Shown: in pieces, positions 7,971-16,594 of the stretch
How the letters are laid out: the number at the start of each line of letters is the position of its first letter
How positions within the stretch are numbered: position 1 is the stretch's first letter
Program-made: the position numbers and the translations under genes
Source of the DNA: Guptibacillus hwajinpoensis
Lineage (GTDB): Bacteria > Bacillota > Bacilli > Bacillales > Guptibacillaceae
Length of the DNA: 64,000 nucleotides
Assembly (NCBI RefSeq): GCF_020524165.1
Contig: NZ_JAIVKU010000005.1
Location: forward strand, 248,001-312,000
Reading direction: 5' to 3'
The notes under the pieces: generated by a model
What the model was told of the DNA's origin: nothing
The model's input: the letters and a program-made list of their open reading frames with translations, nothing else
Databases searched by the model: none

Positions 7971-9088
7971 TCCACGGTCACTTCCATCTTATCCTTTAGA
8001 TGATCAGGAGCTTCCACCACAACTTGAGCTTTCTCAGATAATCCTTTTGTTACTTCAATCCGTTTTGTCGTGGAAGTACCTGTTTCAATTTGACGTTTCA
8101 CTGCCTTCCCATCTTCTACAACAAATACAAAAGATTCATCCCCATCTTGTTGCACCGCTTCTAAAGGTACCGTTAAAGCTTCGTGTGAATCTGTTTCAAT
8201 TTCAAGTATCATTTGAAAGCCAGGCTTTAAATCCACATCCTCTGGATCATTAAATTTAACAGAAACGGGATATTGCACAGCAGACGTATTCGCTTCAGTT
8301 GAAGACGCTTGTGGTAAATAACCTACTTCCATAATTTCTGCTTCCCACTCTTCATTAGGGAGTACATCTGTTGTAATCGTTACCCTTTGACCAGCTTCGA
8401 TGTTTAACGTATCGTATTCCGAAAGCGTGCCTTCTACGATCAGATTTTTCATACTTCCAATTCGTAAGAGAGGCTTCTCCATTTGGGTTGACTCCGGTAT
8501 ACTTGCATCATTTACTTCTAGAACAATACCGCTAATGTCACTTGTTACCTCAAGTTCACTAATCTTCTGTTTTAAACGATCTCGCTGAAGTAATGCCTGA
8601 CGTAAATCAAGATTCGCCATCCGCTTATCCATCTTGACCTGATCGATTTCAGCTTCCATCGTTTCTTCTGCTTCTTCATCTCCAACATCATCAGCTAAAT
8701 CACTTTGTTTTTCCTTAAGACGCTTTTCTTGTTTATCAAGCGAGTTGATTCGCAGATAAAGCGATTCGATGTTGATCTCATTTTGTTCTTTCTCCATATC
8801 TAAATCCTTGTTCTCATATCTAACAACCGGATCTCCTTTTTTAACGGTATCTCCTTCTTTAACAAGAATCTCTTTCAGCACGCCTTTACTCGCATCCTGA
8901 TAAAGGGTACTTTCATCTGCCATGGCCAACGTTCCAGGGGTCATGATCGTTGACTTCATTTCTTTCACTTTCGCCGTTTCTGTTCCGACAGTAGCCGTTC
9001 GATCAGCATACGTACGATAAATATTTGCACCTACTATGAGAACAATGATGATACTTACTGCAATGATGATCCATACTTTCTTTTTCAT
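7967..9088 (-). CDS. yknX: efflux adaptor subunit YknX (HlyD/MFP family)
   Basis: The protein (373 residues; B. subtilis YknX is 377) has a single N-terminal membrane anchor (MKKKVWIIIAVSIIIVLIVGANIY), then a split lipoyl domain (LVKEGDTVKKGDPVVRYENKD and later SGIVLEVND), a long coiled coil of lysine/glutamate-rich residues (~110-175), a beta-barrel and a membrane-proximal domain near the C-terminus. Adaptors of this kind link a MacB-like permease to the cell exterior; in Gram-positives they reach into the wall. It follows yknW after three bases. Confidence 0.92.
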   Translation of the reverse strand: MKKKVWIIIAVSIIIVLIVGANIYRTYADRTATVGTETAKVKEMKSTIMTPGTLAMADESTLYQDASKGVLKEILVKEGDTVKKGDPVVRYENKDLDMEKEQNEINIESLYLRINSLDKQEKRLKEKQSDLADDVGDEEAEETMEAEIDQVKMDKRMANLDLRQALLQRDRLKQKISELEVTSDISGIVLEVNDASIPESTQMEKPLLRIGSMKNLIVEGTLSEYDTLNIEAGQRVTITTDVLPNEEWEAEIMEVGYLPQASSTEANTSAVQYPVSVKFNDPEDVDLKPGFQMILEIETDSHEALTVPLEAVQQDGDESFVFVVEDGKAVKRQIETGTSTTKRIEVTKGLSEKAQVVVEAPDHLKDKMEVTVE

Positions 9089-9091
9089 TCG

Positions 9092-9781
9092 TTACATCCC
9101 TGACATGGTACTCATCATACCACCAACCGCTGCAGCACCAACTGTAAAGACAAGGAAGATAATGGCGATCGTCCATGCAAGCCCCTTTGGCCACTTAGCT
9201 GTTATTCGAAGTCCAATTCCTGTTAAGACAATCGTCCAGATTCCAAAGATTTCAATTCCATTAAGAAAAGCACCAACGGATCCCTCTGAACCAACTAGCG
9301 CACCAAGACTTGTATAAAGCTCACTCGGTGATCCACCTAGTAGCGCAAGAAGAAGACCATTTAACACTAAGCCAATTGCACTAATAAAACTAATATAGGT
9401 ATTCATAGAGAAAAATTGCTTAAATGTAGCTTCAGAGCTTGTCGCTTTATTGATTAACCAAAAAATAAAGCTTGAGAAGAGAATGCCAAAAATCGGACCG
9501 AGCGCAGAAAAAACAACGGTTGAAATCTTTGAAAATAAGATAATCCCGTCTATATTTTCCCCTTCTAACTCCGTTGTAGTAAATTGTTCTTCAAAGCCTG
9601 GACCGATCACCATTAGCCAGCCTCCAATTAATGAGAGCAATGTTACGATAATAAGGGGTACCCATACTTTCGGATTGGAGCGTATGGTGGCAAACTGTTC
9701 TCCTGGACTCCATATCATCCCAAATACCGAAGGTTTTTCTGTTTTACCTGTTTCTTCAAACGTTTCGTTCACTATGTACAC
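9092..9781 (-). CDS. yknW: YknW, Yip1-family membrane protein
   Basis: This 229-residue protein has a short hydrophilic start (MYIVNETFEETGKTEKPSVFGMIWSPGEQFATIR), typical of Yip1-domain proteins, then five hydrophobic segments. Length and position at the head of the operon match B. subtilis YknW (231 residues), which assists assembly of the YknXYZ transporter. A GAAAGG ribosome binding site precedes the ATG. The operon is preceded by a good sigma-W type promoter, as in B. subtilis, which puts it in the envelope-stress response. Confidence 0.88.
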   Translation of the reverse strand: MYIVNETFEETGKTEKPSVFGMIWSPGEQFATIRSNPKVWVPLIIVTLLSLIGGWLMVIGPGFEEQFTTTELEGENIDGIILFSKISTVVFSALGPIFGILFSSFIFWLINKATSSEATFKQFFSMNTYISFISAIGLVLNGLLLALLGGSPSELYTSLGALVGSEGSVGAFLNGIEIFGIWTIVLTGIGLRITAKWPKGLAWTIAIIFLVFTVGAAAVGGMMSTMSGM

Positions 9782-9808
9782 AACCTTTCAAATAATGTCA
9801 CCTGTTTC

Positions 9809-9835
9809 TACGACTCTCGTTAAAAGAAGGTTCCA
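9809..9835 (-). promoter_or_regulatory. sigma-W type (ECF) promoter of yknWXYZ
   Basis: On the minus strand TGGAAC is followed after 17 bases by CGTA, close to the sigma-W consensus TGAAAC-N16/17-CGTA, and lies about 30 bases before the yknW start. The B. subtilis yknWXYZ operon is a known sigma-W target, so position and sequence agree. Confidence 0.7.
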
Positions 9836-9884
9836 TGTTTTTGAAAAAAAGTTAATTTTTTTGATGCAAGTTACTTTATGTCCA

Positions 9885-9921
9885 TCAAAAAAAGCCGATT
9901 ATTTTTTAAAATAATCAGCCT
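9885..9921 (-). terminator. terminator of the sigma-region-3-like gene
   Basis: On the minus strand GGCTGATTATTTT pairs with AAATAATCGGC and is followed by a T-run (TTTTTTT), downstream of the gene at 10015-10218. Confidence 0.75.
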
Positions 9922-10014
9922 CCAATTATATTGATGAATAGCTGCTCTCTTTTTGAACTTGGTTCAGAAAAGAGTTGGCATGCCCTAATGGCGCTACAAC
10001 GCATAACGTTGCGT

Positions 10015-10218
10015 CTAGCTATAGTGCAAACGCAGCTTCATGATGTAGTCGACATCACCAAATTCGAGAGATTCTAAGATCTCTTCCTCTGAGAATCCAG
10101 TAGCCGTCGCGATCGTCCTGATGTACGGTCTTTTCTCTAACTTTATGCATCGTGCCCTGGCTTTCTGTGTCTGGTAAAGGACTTGCGAGTAGCGATTGTT
10201 AAACACGATTCGCTTCAC
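10015..10218 (-). CDS. 67-residue protein resembling sigma-B region 3
   Basis: The GTG start at 10218 follows AAAGGAG at good spacing. The C-terminal half, TIATATGFSEEEILESLEFG, resembles region 3 of the sigma-B/F/G group, where a PTxxEIAxxLGxSEEEVLESMEFG helix pair is conserved. The N-terminal half is basic (MKRIVFNNRYSQVLYQTQKARARCIKLEKR). No regions 2 or 4 are present and no continuation in other frames was seen, so it is either a free-standing mini-protein or a fragment kept as a small gene. A sigma-B type promoter ~75 bases upstream and a terminator behind it indicate that it is expressed. Function unknown. Confidence 0.6.
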   Translation of the reverse strand: MKRIVFNNRYSQVLYQTQKARARCIKLEKRPYIRTIATATGFSEEEILESLEFGDVDYIMKLRLHYS

Positions 10219-10290
10219 TGTTTTCTCCTTTCACACCCATAATGCATGCTCGCAACGCTAAGGTTGAGTGCCATGGGCATGTATATACCT

Positions 10291-10316
10291 ATACCCCGGA
10301 GAAAGAAATTAGAAAC
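10291..10316 (-). promoter_or_regulatory. sigma-B type promoter
   Basis: On the minus strand GTTTCT is followed after 14 bases by GGGTAT, matching the general-stress consensus GTTTAA-N12/15-GGGTAT with a perfect -10. It faces the small gene starting at 10218 and would give a ~65-nt leader. Confidence 0.65.
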
Positions 10317-10438
10317 AGTATTTATTTACACAACAACCACTATTTTTCTTACGCTGCCGCTTACGGATTCATTCTTGCTCCATAACTGATGTATTAACCA
10401 AATGGAACTGACATGAATTTCACTTAAAAACAAGAACC

Positions 10439-11683
10439 CTAGATTAGTGCGTCTTCTTCTTGATAAAGCATCGTTTTTATCATCATGTGGTATCTATCCA
10501 TAATTTGCTCTTTGGTGAGTGGGAGAACGCGAACAAAATCTTCCACTACATCTTTATCCGAACGAAGCCATGCATGGTAGGATCGTTTTATATAACGCTC
10601 TGCATCTTCAAACTGATCAAATACGATATCTTCTACAAGACCACGACACATCACTTCCCACTTACCTTCTCGCCCAGGGCGAATATAGATGATTTTGCCA
10701 TCATGATTTTCGTAGAAAGACCCACTTTCACTGTTACGCTCATTCAGCTTATTCCGTTCAGGATCTTTTCGAATTGGTTTAAGCTTAAAGGAAGGCTCAA
10801 CAAAAATTTGGAACGTGTCATCATTTAGTTCACAACCTGCAGCTTTAGGGTGGCCACCACCACCATAACGAGAGGCAAATTCTGATACATCTGCACCGTC
10901 ATGTATCGTCCGAAAACCTAAGCGTCTGCTGCCCGGGTTCATGATCGTAATGAAATCAAGATGCGGATTTCGCTTATTTAACTCATTTCCAAGTTCTGAA
11001 TGATAGGACTCTGCATGTACAAGACCAATACAATATTCATCGACAAACATTTGCACAAGCTGACGGTTTTTCTGATGAATGTACCGTTCAATCTTACGTT
11101 CTTCAAGATCAAGAATCATTTCCTCTGAATCATTAAACCTAAAGGAATCAGGCTCACGCGTTAAACGCCTGATCATTTCCGCTTTAAAGGTTTCTCTTCC
11201 CATGATGGAGAACAAATCGTTTAAGCGTTTCGCATCTACTTCGTTTTCTTCTTCCCATTCCCATGTATCATACTTTCGAACAAGCTCAAGAAATTCTTCA
11301 AGACTTTCCAAACGCTCGATCTTTTCTTTTTCTAATAGATAATTATAAAAAAGAGTAGCGGCACACGTTTTTTGATCTTCTCCTGGATCAACATACCCCC
11401 ATTTATACTCATTAAAATGCATGGCGGTAGCATGATGATCAATCATTTGAATATGAGACCCTGCCCGAAACCGTTCATCTAAAAGCTTTTCGACGTGCTG
11501 ATTGACTGATAAGTCGGTAATAAAAATGGGATCCCCACTCTTTTGTTGTAGAAACCCTTCCACCCGGTCATCTAAGTTACGATATGTACAATGGGTAACA
11601 TCTACCTCTTTATCGAAGGCCAGTTCAGCTATGAGCGCACAGGCCGTTCCATCAAGATCGCTGTCAGTAAATAATTTTATCAT
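10439..11683 (-). CDS. nrnB: DHH-family nanoRNase/oligoribonuclease NrnB
   Basis: The 414-residue product starts MIKLFTDSDLDGTACALIAELAF, the DHH phosphoesterase motif I (DSDLDG), has DHHAT in motif III and the C-terminal DHHA1 glycine motif (YGGGGHPKAAG). It is most like B. subtilis YngD (NrnB), which degrades short RNA oligonucleotides and pAp; the size is close to that of YngD (~400). The ATG at 11683 sits nine bases after GGAGG; an upstream extension to 11734 is ruled out by this ribosome binding site. It is a single gene with its own promoter region. Confidence 0.85.
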   Translation of the reverse strand: MIKLFTDSDLDGTACALIAELAFDKEVDVTHCTYRNLDDRVEGFLQQKSGDPIFITDLSVNQHVEKLLDERFRAGSHIQMIDHHATAMHFNEYKWGYVDPGEDQKTCAATLFYNYLLEKEKIERLESLEEFLELVRKYDTWEWEEENEVDAKRLNDLFSIMGRETFKAEMIRRLTREPDSFRFNDSEEMILDLEERKIERYIHQKNRQLVQMFVDEYCIGLVHAESYHSELGNELNKRNPHLDFITIMNPGSRRLGFRTIHDGADVSEFASRYGGGGHPKAAGCELNDDTFQIFVEPSFKLKPIRKDPERNKLNERNSESGSFYENHDGKIIYIRPGREGKWEVMCRGLVEDIVFDQFEDAERYIKRSYHAWLRSDKDVVEDFVRVLPLTKEQIMDRYHMMIKTMLYQEEDALI

Positions 11684-11748
11684 TCTTTCATTCCTCCTAT
11701 TCCCTAGTAGTATGTACGCCAATTTGCAATTCATGAAAACTCATACGA

Positions 11749-11778
11749 CAGAAAAAAAGCGAGCATATGCCCGCTTCT
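11749..11778 (-). terminator. terminator of the acyl-CoA ligase gene
   Basis: On the minus strand AAGCGGGCAT pairs with ATGCTCGCTT, followed by seven T residues. Confidence 0.75.
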
Positions 11779-11860
11779 ATCTTGCAATTTTTCAATTATA
11801 CATGTCAGTCCCCTATCATGTCCAATAGGTCAACACTGCACGTGCGTGCTTATTGGAGTC

Positions 11861-13420
11861 TTATGATTTCGAATTAACCTGAAATTGTTCACGTAGTCGA
11901 AACTTTTGAATTTTACCACTTGCATTACGCGGTAGCTCTTCTACGAACAAATATTTTCGCGGTCGTTTATAGTCAGCAAGATTCGGACTTTCTTTACAGT
12001 AGTGATCTAAATCAGCTTCTGTGAGCGATGGCTGTTTTCTTACAATAATGGCAGTAACAATTTCTCCCCACTTTTCATCAGGCTCCCCGAGCACCGCGAC
12101 GTCAAGTACTCCCTCGTGCCCATGTAGTACATCTTCCACTTCTCTTGGATAGACGTTTTCTCCTCCTGAAATGATCATATCATCGACACGATCAGAGATA
12201 TAGACATATCCATCTTCATCCATATAACCAAGGTCTCCTGAATGGTACCACCCCTTATACATAGCGTCCTTCGTTGCTTCTGGACGATTGTAATAGCCGA
12301 TCATCATACATGGTCCTTTTACAATGATCTCACCAACTTCACCAGCAGGTAGCTCATCGTCTGGCTCAGACGGCCCGTGCTCATTCGGTCTAACGATTCT
12401 CACCTCATGATTTAGGGCGGCTCTTCCTGCAGATCCGACTTTGGTTAACTGCTCATGCTCATCAAGAAAGGTCACTGCTGGTCCCATTTCAGTCATGCCA
12501 TACGCCTGAATAAGATTAATCCCGAGCTTTTCTTTCACAGCAACAACGAGTGACGGGGCCATTGGGGCAGCACCATATAATCCCACTCTTAAGCTGCTTC
12601 GATCAAACGTTGCATACTCTTCCTGTAATATCATATTCCACATCGTAGGAGCTGCGAAGAAAACGGATATTTTTTCACTTTCAATCACCTGAAGCACTTT
12701 TTTAGGTTCAAAGTGATGAATGATGACATTAGTAGCGCCAAAATGAACCCTTGGTAAAAAGTTGCAGTGCAGTTCAGCACAATGAAACATTGGAGCTGCA
12801 ACGAGTCCTCGATCCGCTTGTTTTAAATTGAGAGAAGCCCCACAGAGAATACTTTGCTCAAGCATATTTCGATGACGATGCATGACTCCTTTTGGTCGTC
12901 CTGTTGTACCACTTGTGTACATAATGGCATACGTATCATTTTCGTCCACTTCACACGACGGTTCGCCACTATGTGAAAGTCGAACATGTTTCTTGTAGCT
13001 ATCAGCATACGCTGGTACGCTCTCCTCAGTTGACCAGAATGAGACATCTGGATAACGCGCTTGAATTTCTGCGACGATTGGTTCAAGAGCATGCTCAAAT
13101 ACGAAAACACTCGGTTTTGCATCCTCAATAATGTAAGCGATCTCATTTGATTTCAAGCGAAAATTTATTGGATTTAAGACAGCGCCTATTTTTGCGCAGG
13201 AAAAAAATAATGTTGCCAGTTCAATCGTATTAAATAAAAATGTAGATACACGATCTCCTTTTTTTACTCCGGCATCTAGAAGGGCATTGGAAAGCCGATT
13301 TACCTCGATGTTCCATTCGTGATAAGTCCACCTAGTGCCCCGATCCACATCGACAAGGGCTTCTTCTTTTCCATACTTTTTCACCGTTTGAAGAAATAGA
13401 GAACCGATTGTACTATACAT
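11861..13420 (-). CDS. acyl-CoA ligase (AMP-dependent, fatty-acid--CoA ligase family)
   Basis: A 519-residue ANL-superfamily enzyme. Visible motifs are the P-loop YTSGTTGRPKGVMHRHRN (~residues 168-185), YGMTEMGP (motif A5), the YHSGDLGYMDEDGYVYISDR ATP/hinge motif (~393-412) and the C-terminal catalytic lysine in PRNASGKIQK. It activates a carboxylic acid, probably medium- or long-chain fatty acid, to its CoA thioester through an acyl-adenylate. The true substrate cannot be read from sequence. GGAGGGG lies just before the ATG. It has its own terminator and is not next to beta-oxidation genes. Confidence 0.88.
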   Translation of the reverse strand: MYSTIGSLFLQTVKKYGKEEALVDVDRGTRWTYHEWNIEVNRLSNALLDAGVKKGDRVSTFLFNTIELATLFFSCAKIGAVLNPINFRLKSNEIAYIIEDAKPSVFVFEHALEPIVAEIQARYPDVSFWSTEESVPAYADSYKKHVRLSHSGEPSCEVDENDTYAIMYTSGTTGRPKGVMHRHRNMLEQSILCGASLNLKQADRGLVAAPMFHCAELHCNFLPRVHFGATNVIIHHFEPKKVLQVIESEKISVFFAAPTMWNMILQEEYATFDRSSLRVGLYGAAPMAPSLVVAVKEKLGINLIQAYGMTEMGPAVTFLDEHEQLTKVGSAGRAALNHEVRIVRPNEHGPSEPDDELPAGEVGEIIVKGPCMMIGYYNRPEATKDAMYKGWYHSGDLGYMDEDGYVYISDRVDDMIISGGENVYPREVEDVLHGHEGVLDVAVLGEPDEKWGEIVTAIIVRKQPSLTEADLDHYCKESPNLADYKRPRKYLFVEELPRNASGKIQKFRLREQFQVNSKS

Positions 13421-13546
13421 ATTAACCCCTCCATTTTCTTAACAATGTTTTAGTGAGCGTATGTATAGTTCCATTCGCATAAGTAGAAACCCTTCTTTAT
13501 CAGAATATTTAATAAATAAATTCCATTATCTTAGGTTGATACATAA

Positions 13547-13573
13547 AAAAATACCGGAATATCCGGTATTTAA
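13547..13573 (-). terminator. terminator after LOG gene
   Basis: On the minus strand AAATACCGG pairs with CCGGTATTT and runs into seven T residues; the stem begins at the stop codon of the LOG-family gene. Confidence 0.8.
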
Positions 13574-14169
13574 ATACGATCGCCAATGTCATCCTGCTTC
13601 CATTTATTCATTAACGGAACTGTGTGTGAACGAATGTTTTCCACTAATTTCTTAGGATCTTCTTCTGTAAGCAATGGCTCCATATAGCGTTGATGTAGAA
13701 AACCTTCCTTAACCATATGTTCAAGCATTTGATAAAAAGGACCATAATAGCCATTCGTATTTAAAAGACCAATTGGTTTATTGTGATACTCTAGTTGATA
13801 CCACGTGAAAATTTCTGTTAACTCTTCAAGCGTGCCAATCCCACCTGGAAGAGCAAGGAAAGCATCGCCTGACTCATACATTTTAGCTTTCCTTTCATGC
13901 ATGGTTTCCACAATGATAAGATCGGTTAACTCGATATGACTGACATTATCATAGATTTTTCTTGGAATAATCCCAGTTACTCGACCGCCTTTTTTCAGCA
14001 CTGTTCTGGCTAGGGCACCCATTAACCCAACATTTCCGCCTCCGTAAATGACTTCAATGTTGTTTTCTGCAAGAACCCCTCCCAATTCTTCTACTGCTTG
14101 AAAATAGTTCTGATCAACGTTGTTACTTGAGCCACAAAAAACGGTTATTTTTTTGAGGTCATTCATCAT
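13570..14169 (-). CDS. LOG-family protein (TIGR00730, YvdD-like)
   Basis: A 199-residue Rossmann-fold protein with the LOG signatures VIYGGGNVGLMG near residue 40 and LPGGIGTLEELTEIFTW near residue 107 (PGGxGTxxE), plus MHERKAKM. Family members hydrolyse the N-glycosidic bond of nucleoside 5'-monophosphates, known in plants and actinobacteria for cytokinin activation; in Bacillus (YvdD) the physiological substrate is not settled. GGAGG precedes two adjacent ATGs, of which the first is taken. A GNAT gene lies 20 bases upstream on the same strand, so they are probably co-transcribed. Confidence 0.87.
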   Translation of the reverse strand: MMNDLKKITVFCGSSNNVDQNYFQAVEELGGVLAENNIEVIYGGGNVGLMGALARTVLKKGGRVTGIIPRKIYDNVSHIELTDLIIVETMHERKAKMYESGDAFLALPGGIGTLEELTEIFTWYQLEYHNKPIGLLNTNGYYGPFYQMLEHMVKEGFLHQRYMEPLLTEEDPKKLVENIRSHTVPLMNKWKQDDIGDRI

Positions 14170-14189
14170 TCCATCCTCCTCTCTATTGC

Positions 14190-14657
14190 CTACAATAATG
14201 CTTTCTTCATGTTGATGTTAGTCGTTTCAAAGCCAAGACGTTCATAAAGCCGAATCGCTTGTTTATTATGAGCAAAAACATGTAGGGACAGTCCAGTTAT
14301 TCCTTGTTTCGTCAAAAGTCTTTCTAGAACATTTATCGCTTCTGTTCCATAACCTTTTCCTTGTTTATCGTCATTAACTTTAAACTCATAAATGAAAGCT
14401 TCCTTTTGCTTACTGTCCGTTTTGACCCACAGGCTTCCTATCTTCTCTTCCGTCGCCTTAACTACAATTTTATAGAGGAAATGGTTTTCCGTATCCCTAC
14501 CCTCAGGTAGCAAACGATGGAACTCTTGTGTTGATTTCTCCAATGCTTCCCCCGCTTTCCAGTTTCCAGCAGCTACTTTTTCTGTCGCATAGGTTTGAAT
14601 TGATGTGTCTAGAAATTCCTTATAATCCATTTCACTCATAAGTTCAAGTTTAATCAA
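14190..14657 (-). CDS. GNAT family N-acetyltransferase
   Basis: The central motif A of GNAT enzymes is visible as VNDDKQGKGYGTEAINVLERLL (acetyl-CoA binding QGKGYG), followed by LSLHVFAHNKQAIRLYERLGF (motif B). With the TTG at 14657 the protein has 155 residues; the choice rests on the GGAGGAG ribosome binding site 10-12 bases upstream, and an ATG at 14639 is the alternative. The acceptor substrate cannot be predicted. It sits between the sirtuin and LOG genes on the same strand. Confidence 0.82.
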   Translation of the reverse strand: MIKLELMSEMDYKEFLDTSIQTYATEKVAAGNWKAGEALEKSTQEFHRLLPEGRDTENHFLYKIVVKATEEKIGSLWVKTDSKQKEAFIYEFKVNDDKQGKGYGTEAINVLERLLTKQGITGLSLHVFAHNKQAIRLYERLGFETTNINMKKALL

Positions 14658-14724
14658 AGTTTTCCAGCTCCTCCCTCCTATTATCTTACTATTTCTGCAG
14701 TTAGAAAAATAGAGGGATGGCAAC

Positions 14725-14757
14725 CAAAAAAATACCGACTCGTGTCGGTATTTTCAT
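14725..14757 (-). terminator. terminator of the sirtuin gene
   Basis: A 10-bp stem AATACCGAC/GTCGGTATT with a TCGT-type loop is followed on the minus strand by seven T residues. Confidence 0.85.
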
Positions 14758-14763
14758 TCGCAC

Positions 14764-15495
14764 TTAGAATGCTTTTGCTTCTGCTAAATCATTTAGTACT
14801 TTTCCAATCTTATCATGAATGACAAGATCCGCTACTCTGTCATAACCTGTTTCTTCCTCATTAACGATGACCAGCTTGGCTCCGTTTCGTTTCGCCTCCA
14901 TAGGAAAAACATTAGCTGGTGCGACTTGAAGAGAAGAGCCGAGAACAATAAAGAGATCCGCTTTTTTTGCTTCAATCTTTGCCTGATGGATTGCATTCAG
15001 CGGCAAAGGTTCACCAAAAAGGACAACCCCGGGACGATTAAATCCGCCGCATTTACAGATGAGATCATCATTTAAATACGCATCACTTGAAGCTTTCTCT
15101 CCACAATCATCACAGTACATCGTTCTTAACGATCCGTGCATTTCTGCAACATTTTGACTTCCCGCTAACTGATGAAACCCATCAACATTCTGTGTAAGAA
15201 TCGAACCAACCTTACCGTTTCGTTCCCATTCAGCGAGATGATAATAACCCTGGTGCGGAGAAGTCTCATTCAACTTCTTAATACGCTGTTTATAAAAACG
15301 TACAAACATATTTCGTTCGTACTGCATTGCGTCTCTGCTTGCAAGCTGGAGTGGGTCCACCTCGTTCCACATGCCATCAAGCGCAGATCGAAAGTCAGGC
15401 AAACCGCTTTCTGTACTCATTCCTGCACCTGTAAGAACGACAGTATGTCTGGACTTCTTAAACAATTCTGTAAGCATCGAATCACCAGCTTTCAT
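14764..15495 (-). CDS. NAD-dependent protein deacylase (Sir2 family)
   Basis: A 243-residue sirtuin with TGAGMSTESGLPDFRS (NAD-binding GAG and DFR), TQNVDGFHQLAG, the catalytic histidine in EMHGSL, four zinc cysteines (CDDCG and CKCGG), and VVLFGEPLP, VLGSSLQVAPAN. It removes acyl groups from lysines, counteracting acetyltransferases; B. subtilis SrtN is the comparable protein. The first ATG (15495) has a poor ribosome binding site and the ATG at 15477 is a possible alternative. The gene has its own terminator. Confidence 0.9.
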   Translation of the reverse strand: MKAGDSMLTELFKKSRHTVVLTGAGMSTESGLPDFRSALDGMWNEVDPLQLASRDAMQYERNMFVRFYKQRIKKLNETSPHQGYYHLAEWERNGKVGSILTQNVDGFHQLAGSQNVAEMHGSLRTMYCDDCGEKASSDAYLNDDLICKCGGFNRPGVVLFGEPLPLNAIHQAKIEAKKADLFIVLGSSLQVAPANVFPMEAKRNGAKLVIVNEEETGYDRVADLVIHDKIGKVLNDLAEAKAF

Positions 15496-15655
15496 TTATC
15501 CAATAGTTAACCATTCACATATAATAGCTTTTCTAAACCCAAGGTCGGGATATTTGTTAACTAAAGTTAATCAAATGACTTATTTGTTTACAAAATTGAA
15601 GGATTTGTTAATGATTTGTTTGTAAAAAGCGTAATCAATACATGAGCCTTTCTAC

Positions 15656-16477
15656 TTAACATTGAATAACTAAATCAGCAAGAGCTTGTTTCAACGTTGA
15701 ATATGTGTTTACCTTGTTGAAATTGGTATCCAGTTTTACAACCGAAAGCGCAATTTCTGGTTTGATGCCACTCACTCGAGCTTCAACTCCAACGAGTCTC
15801 AGCGCTTCAATAATTTGAAAGAGCTGTTGAATGACATACGTATCCACAATCGGGACACCGGATAGGTCTAGAACAAAGTAATTCAGACGAAGGTGAACAC
15901 TTTGATTTAGCGACTCTTCCATAATTATTTTCGCTCTATACGTATCAATCATCCCAATCAAAGGCAATACCGCGACGCCATCCATGATCGGAACGACTGG
16001 CGCAGATAATTCAAGAATTTCGTTACGTGATTGCTCTAGCAAGTTGGTTTGAAACTCAACGAATGGAACGCTAAAATAATAAACCACAAGGTTCATTACA
16101 TGATCAAGCTTAGAAATCAGTACGTAAAAGTCCTCCACACCCATTTGCTGCTCCATCGCCACTTCTTTTAAAACCTCGCCTATGTAGGACCGATAGTGAG
16201 GGACTTCCCCTAGCATCGAATCAAGAGTTGTTTCCAGGCGAGCACACATCCTACCTGTTTCTAACCCCCACGCTTCAATACTTTTTTCTGCTTCTTCTTC
16301 CTCAAGTGCAAGTGCCTTAGCATAGATTGTCACTAATTCAACACGTAAAGGAAAAAGTTGCTCTGTTTTATCTTTGAGCAGAGTAGGATATTTTTTATTT
16401 TGTTCCTTCGTAATTTGCATCGCAATGTGCTCTTTTTGCTCCATAATACGTTCACTAACTTGCCATGTAACGCTCAT
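15656..16477 (-). CDS. STAS-domain protein, RsbR-type stressosome paralog
   Basis: The 273-residue protein has a helical, variable N-terminal sensor half and a C-terminal STAS domain (~residues 155-270) with VLDLSGVPIVDTYVIQQLFQI, the RsbR consensus containing the phosphorylatable threonine, and LVGVEARVSGIKPEIALSVVKL. RsbR paralogs form the stressosome with RsbS and the kinase RsbT, which controls sigma-B. No rsbS or rsbT is adjacent, so this would be an extra sensor subunit encoded apart from the core. The sensed signal is unknown. Confidence 0.8.
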   Translation of the reverse strand: MSVTWQVSERIMEQKEHIAMQITKEQNKKYPTLLKDKTEQLFPLRVELVTIYAKALALEEEEAEKSIEAWGLETGRMCARLETTLDSMLGEVPHYRSYIGEVLKEVAMEQQMGVEDFYVLISKLDHVMNLVVYYFSVPFVEFQTNLLEQSRNEILELSAPVVPIMDGVAVLPLIGMIDTYRAKIIMEESLNQSVHLRLNYFVLDLSGVPIVDTYVIQQLFQIIEALRLVGVEARVSGIKPEIALSVVKLDTNFNKVNTYSTLKQALADLVIQC

Positions 16478-16556
16478 CGTTCAACCCCACTTAGTTTTAT
16501 GAATAACCTCAATTATTTTATCCTGAGTTTTCCTAATTGTAAAGATTTAACGAATC

Positions 16557-16590
16557 AAAAAAAGACGATGAGAGATCTCATCGTCTTTTC
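16557..16590. terminator. terminator after opuD
   Basis: AAAGACGATGAGA pairs with TCATCGTCTTTTC; A-run and T-run flank the stem, so it serves the minus-strand opuD gene. Confidence 0.85.
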
Positions 16591-16594
16591 CTAA

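Noticed and set aside
9450..9914. 154-residue plus-strand frame opposite yknW
   Set aside because: Antisense to a well-supported gene in a membrane-protein region; no ribosome binding site.
13736..14138. Possible second LOG-like frame or fusion in the LOG gene region
   Set aside because: Single continuous LOG reading frame explains all signatures; no fusion.
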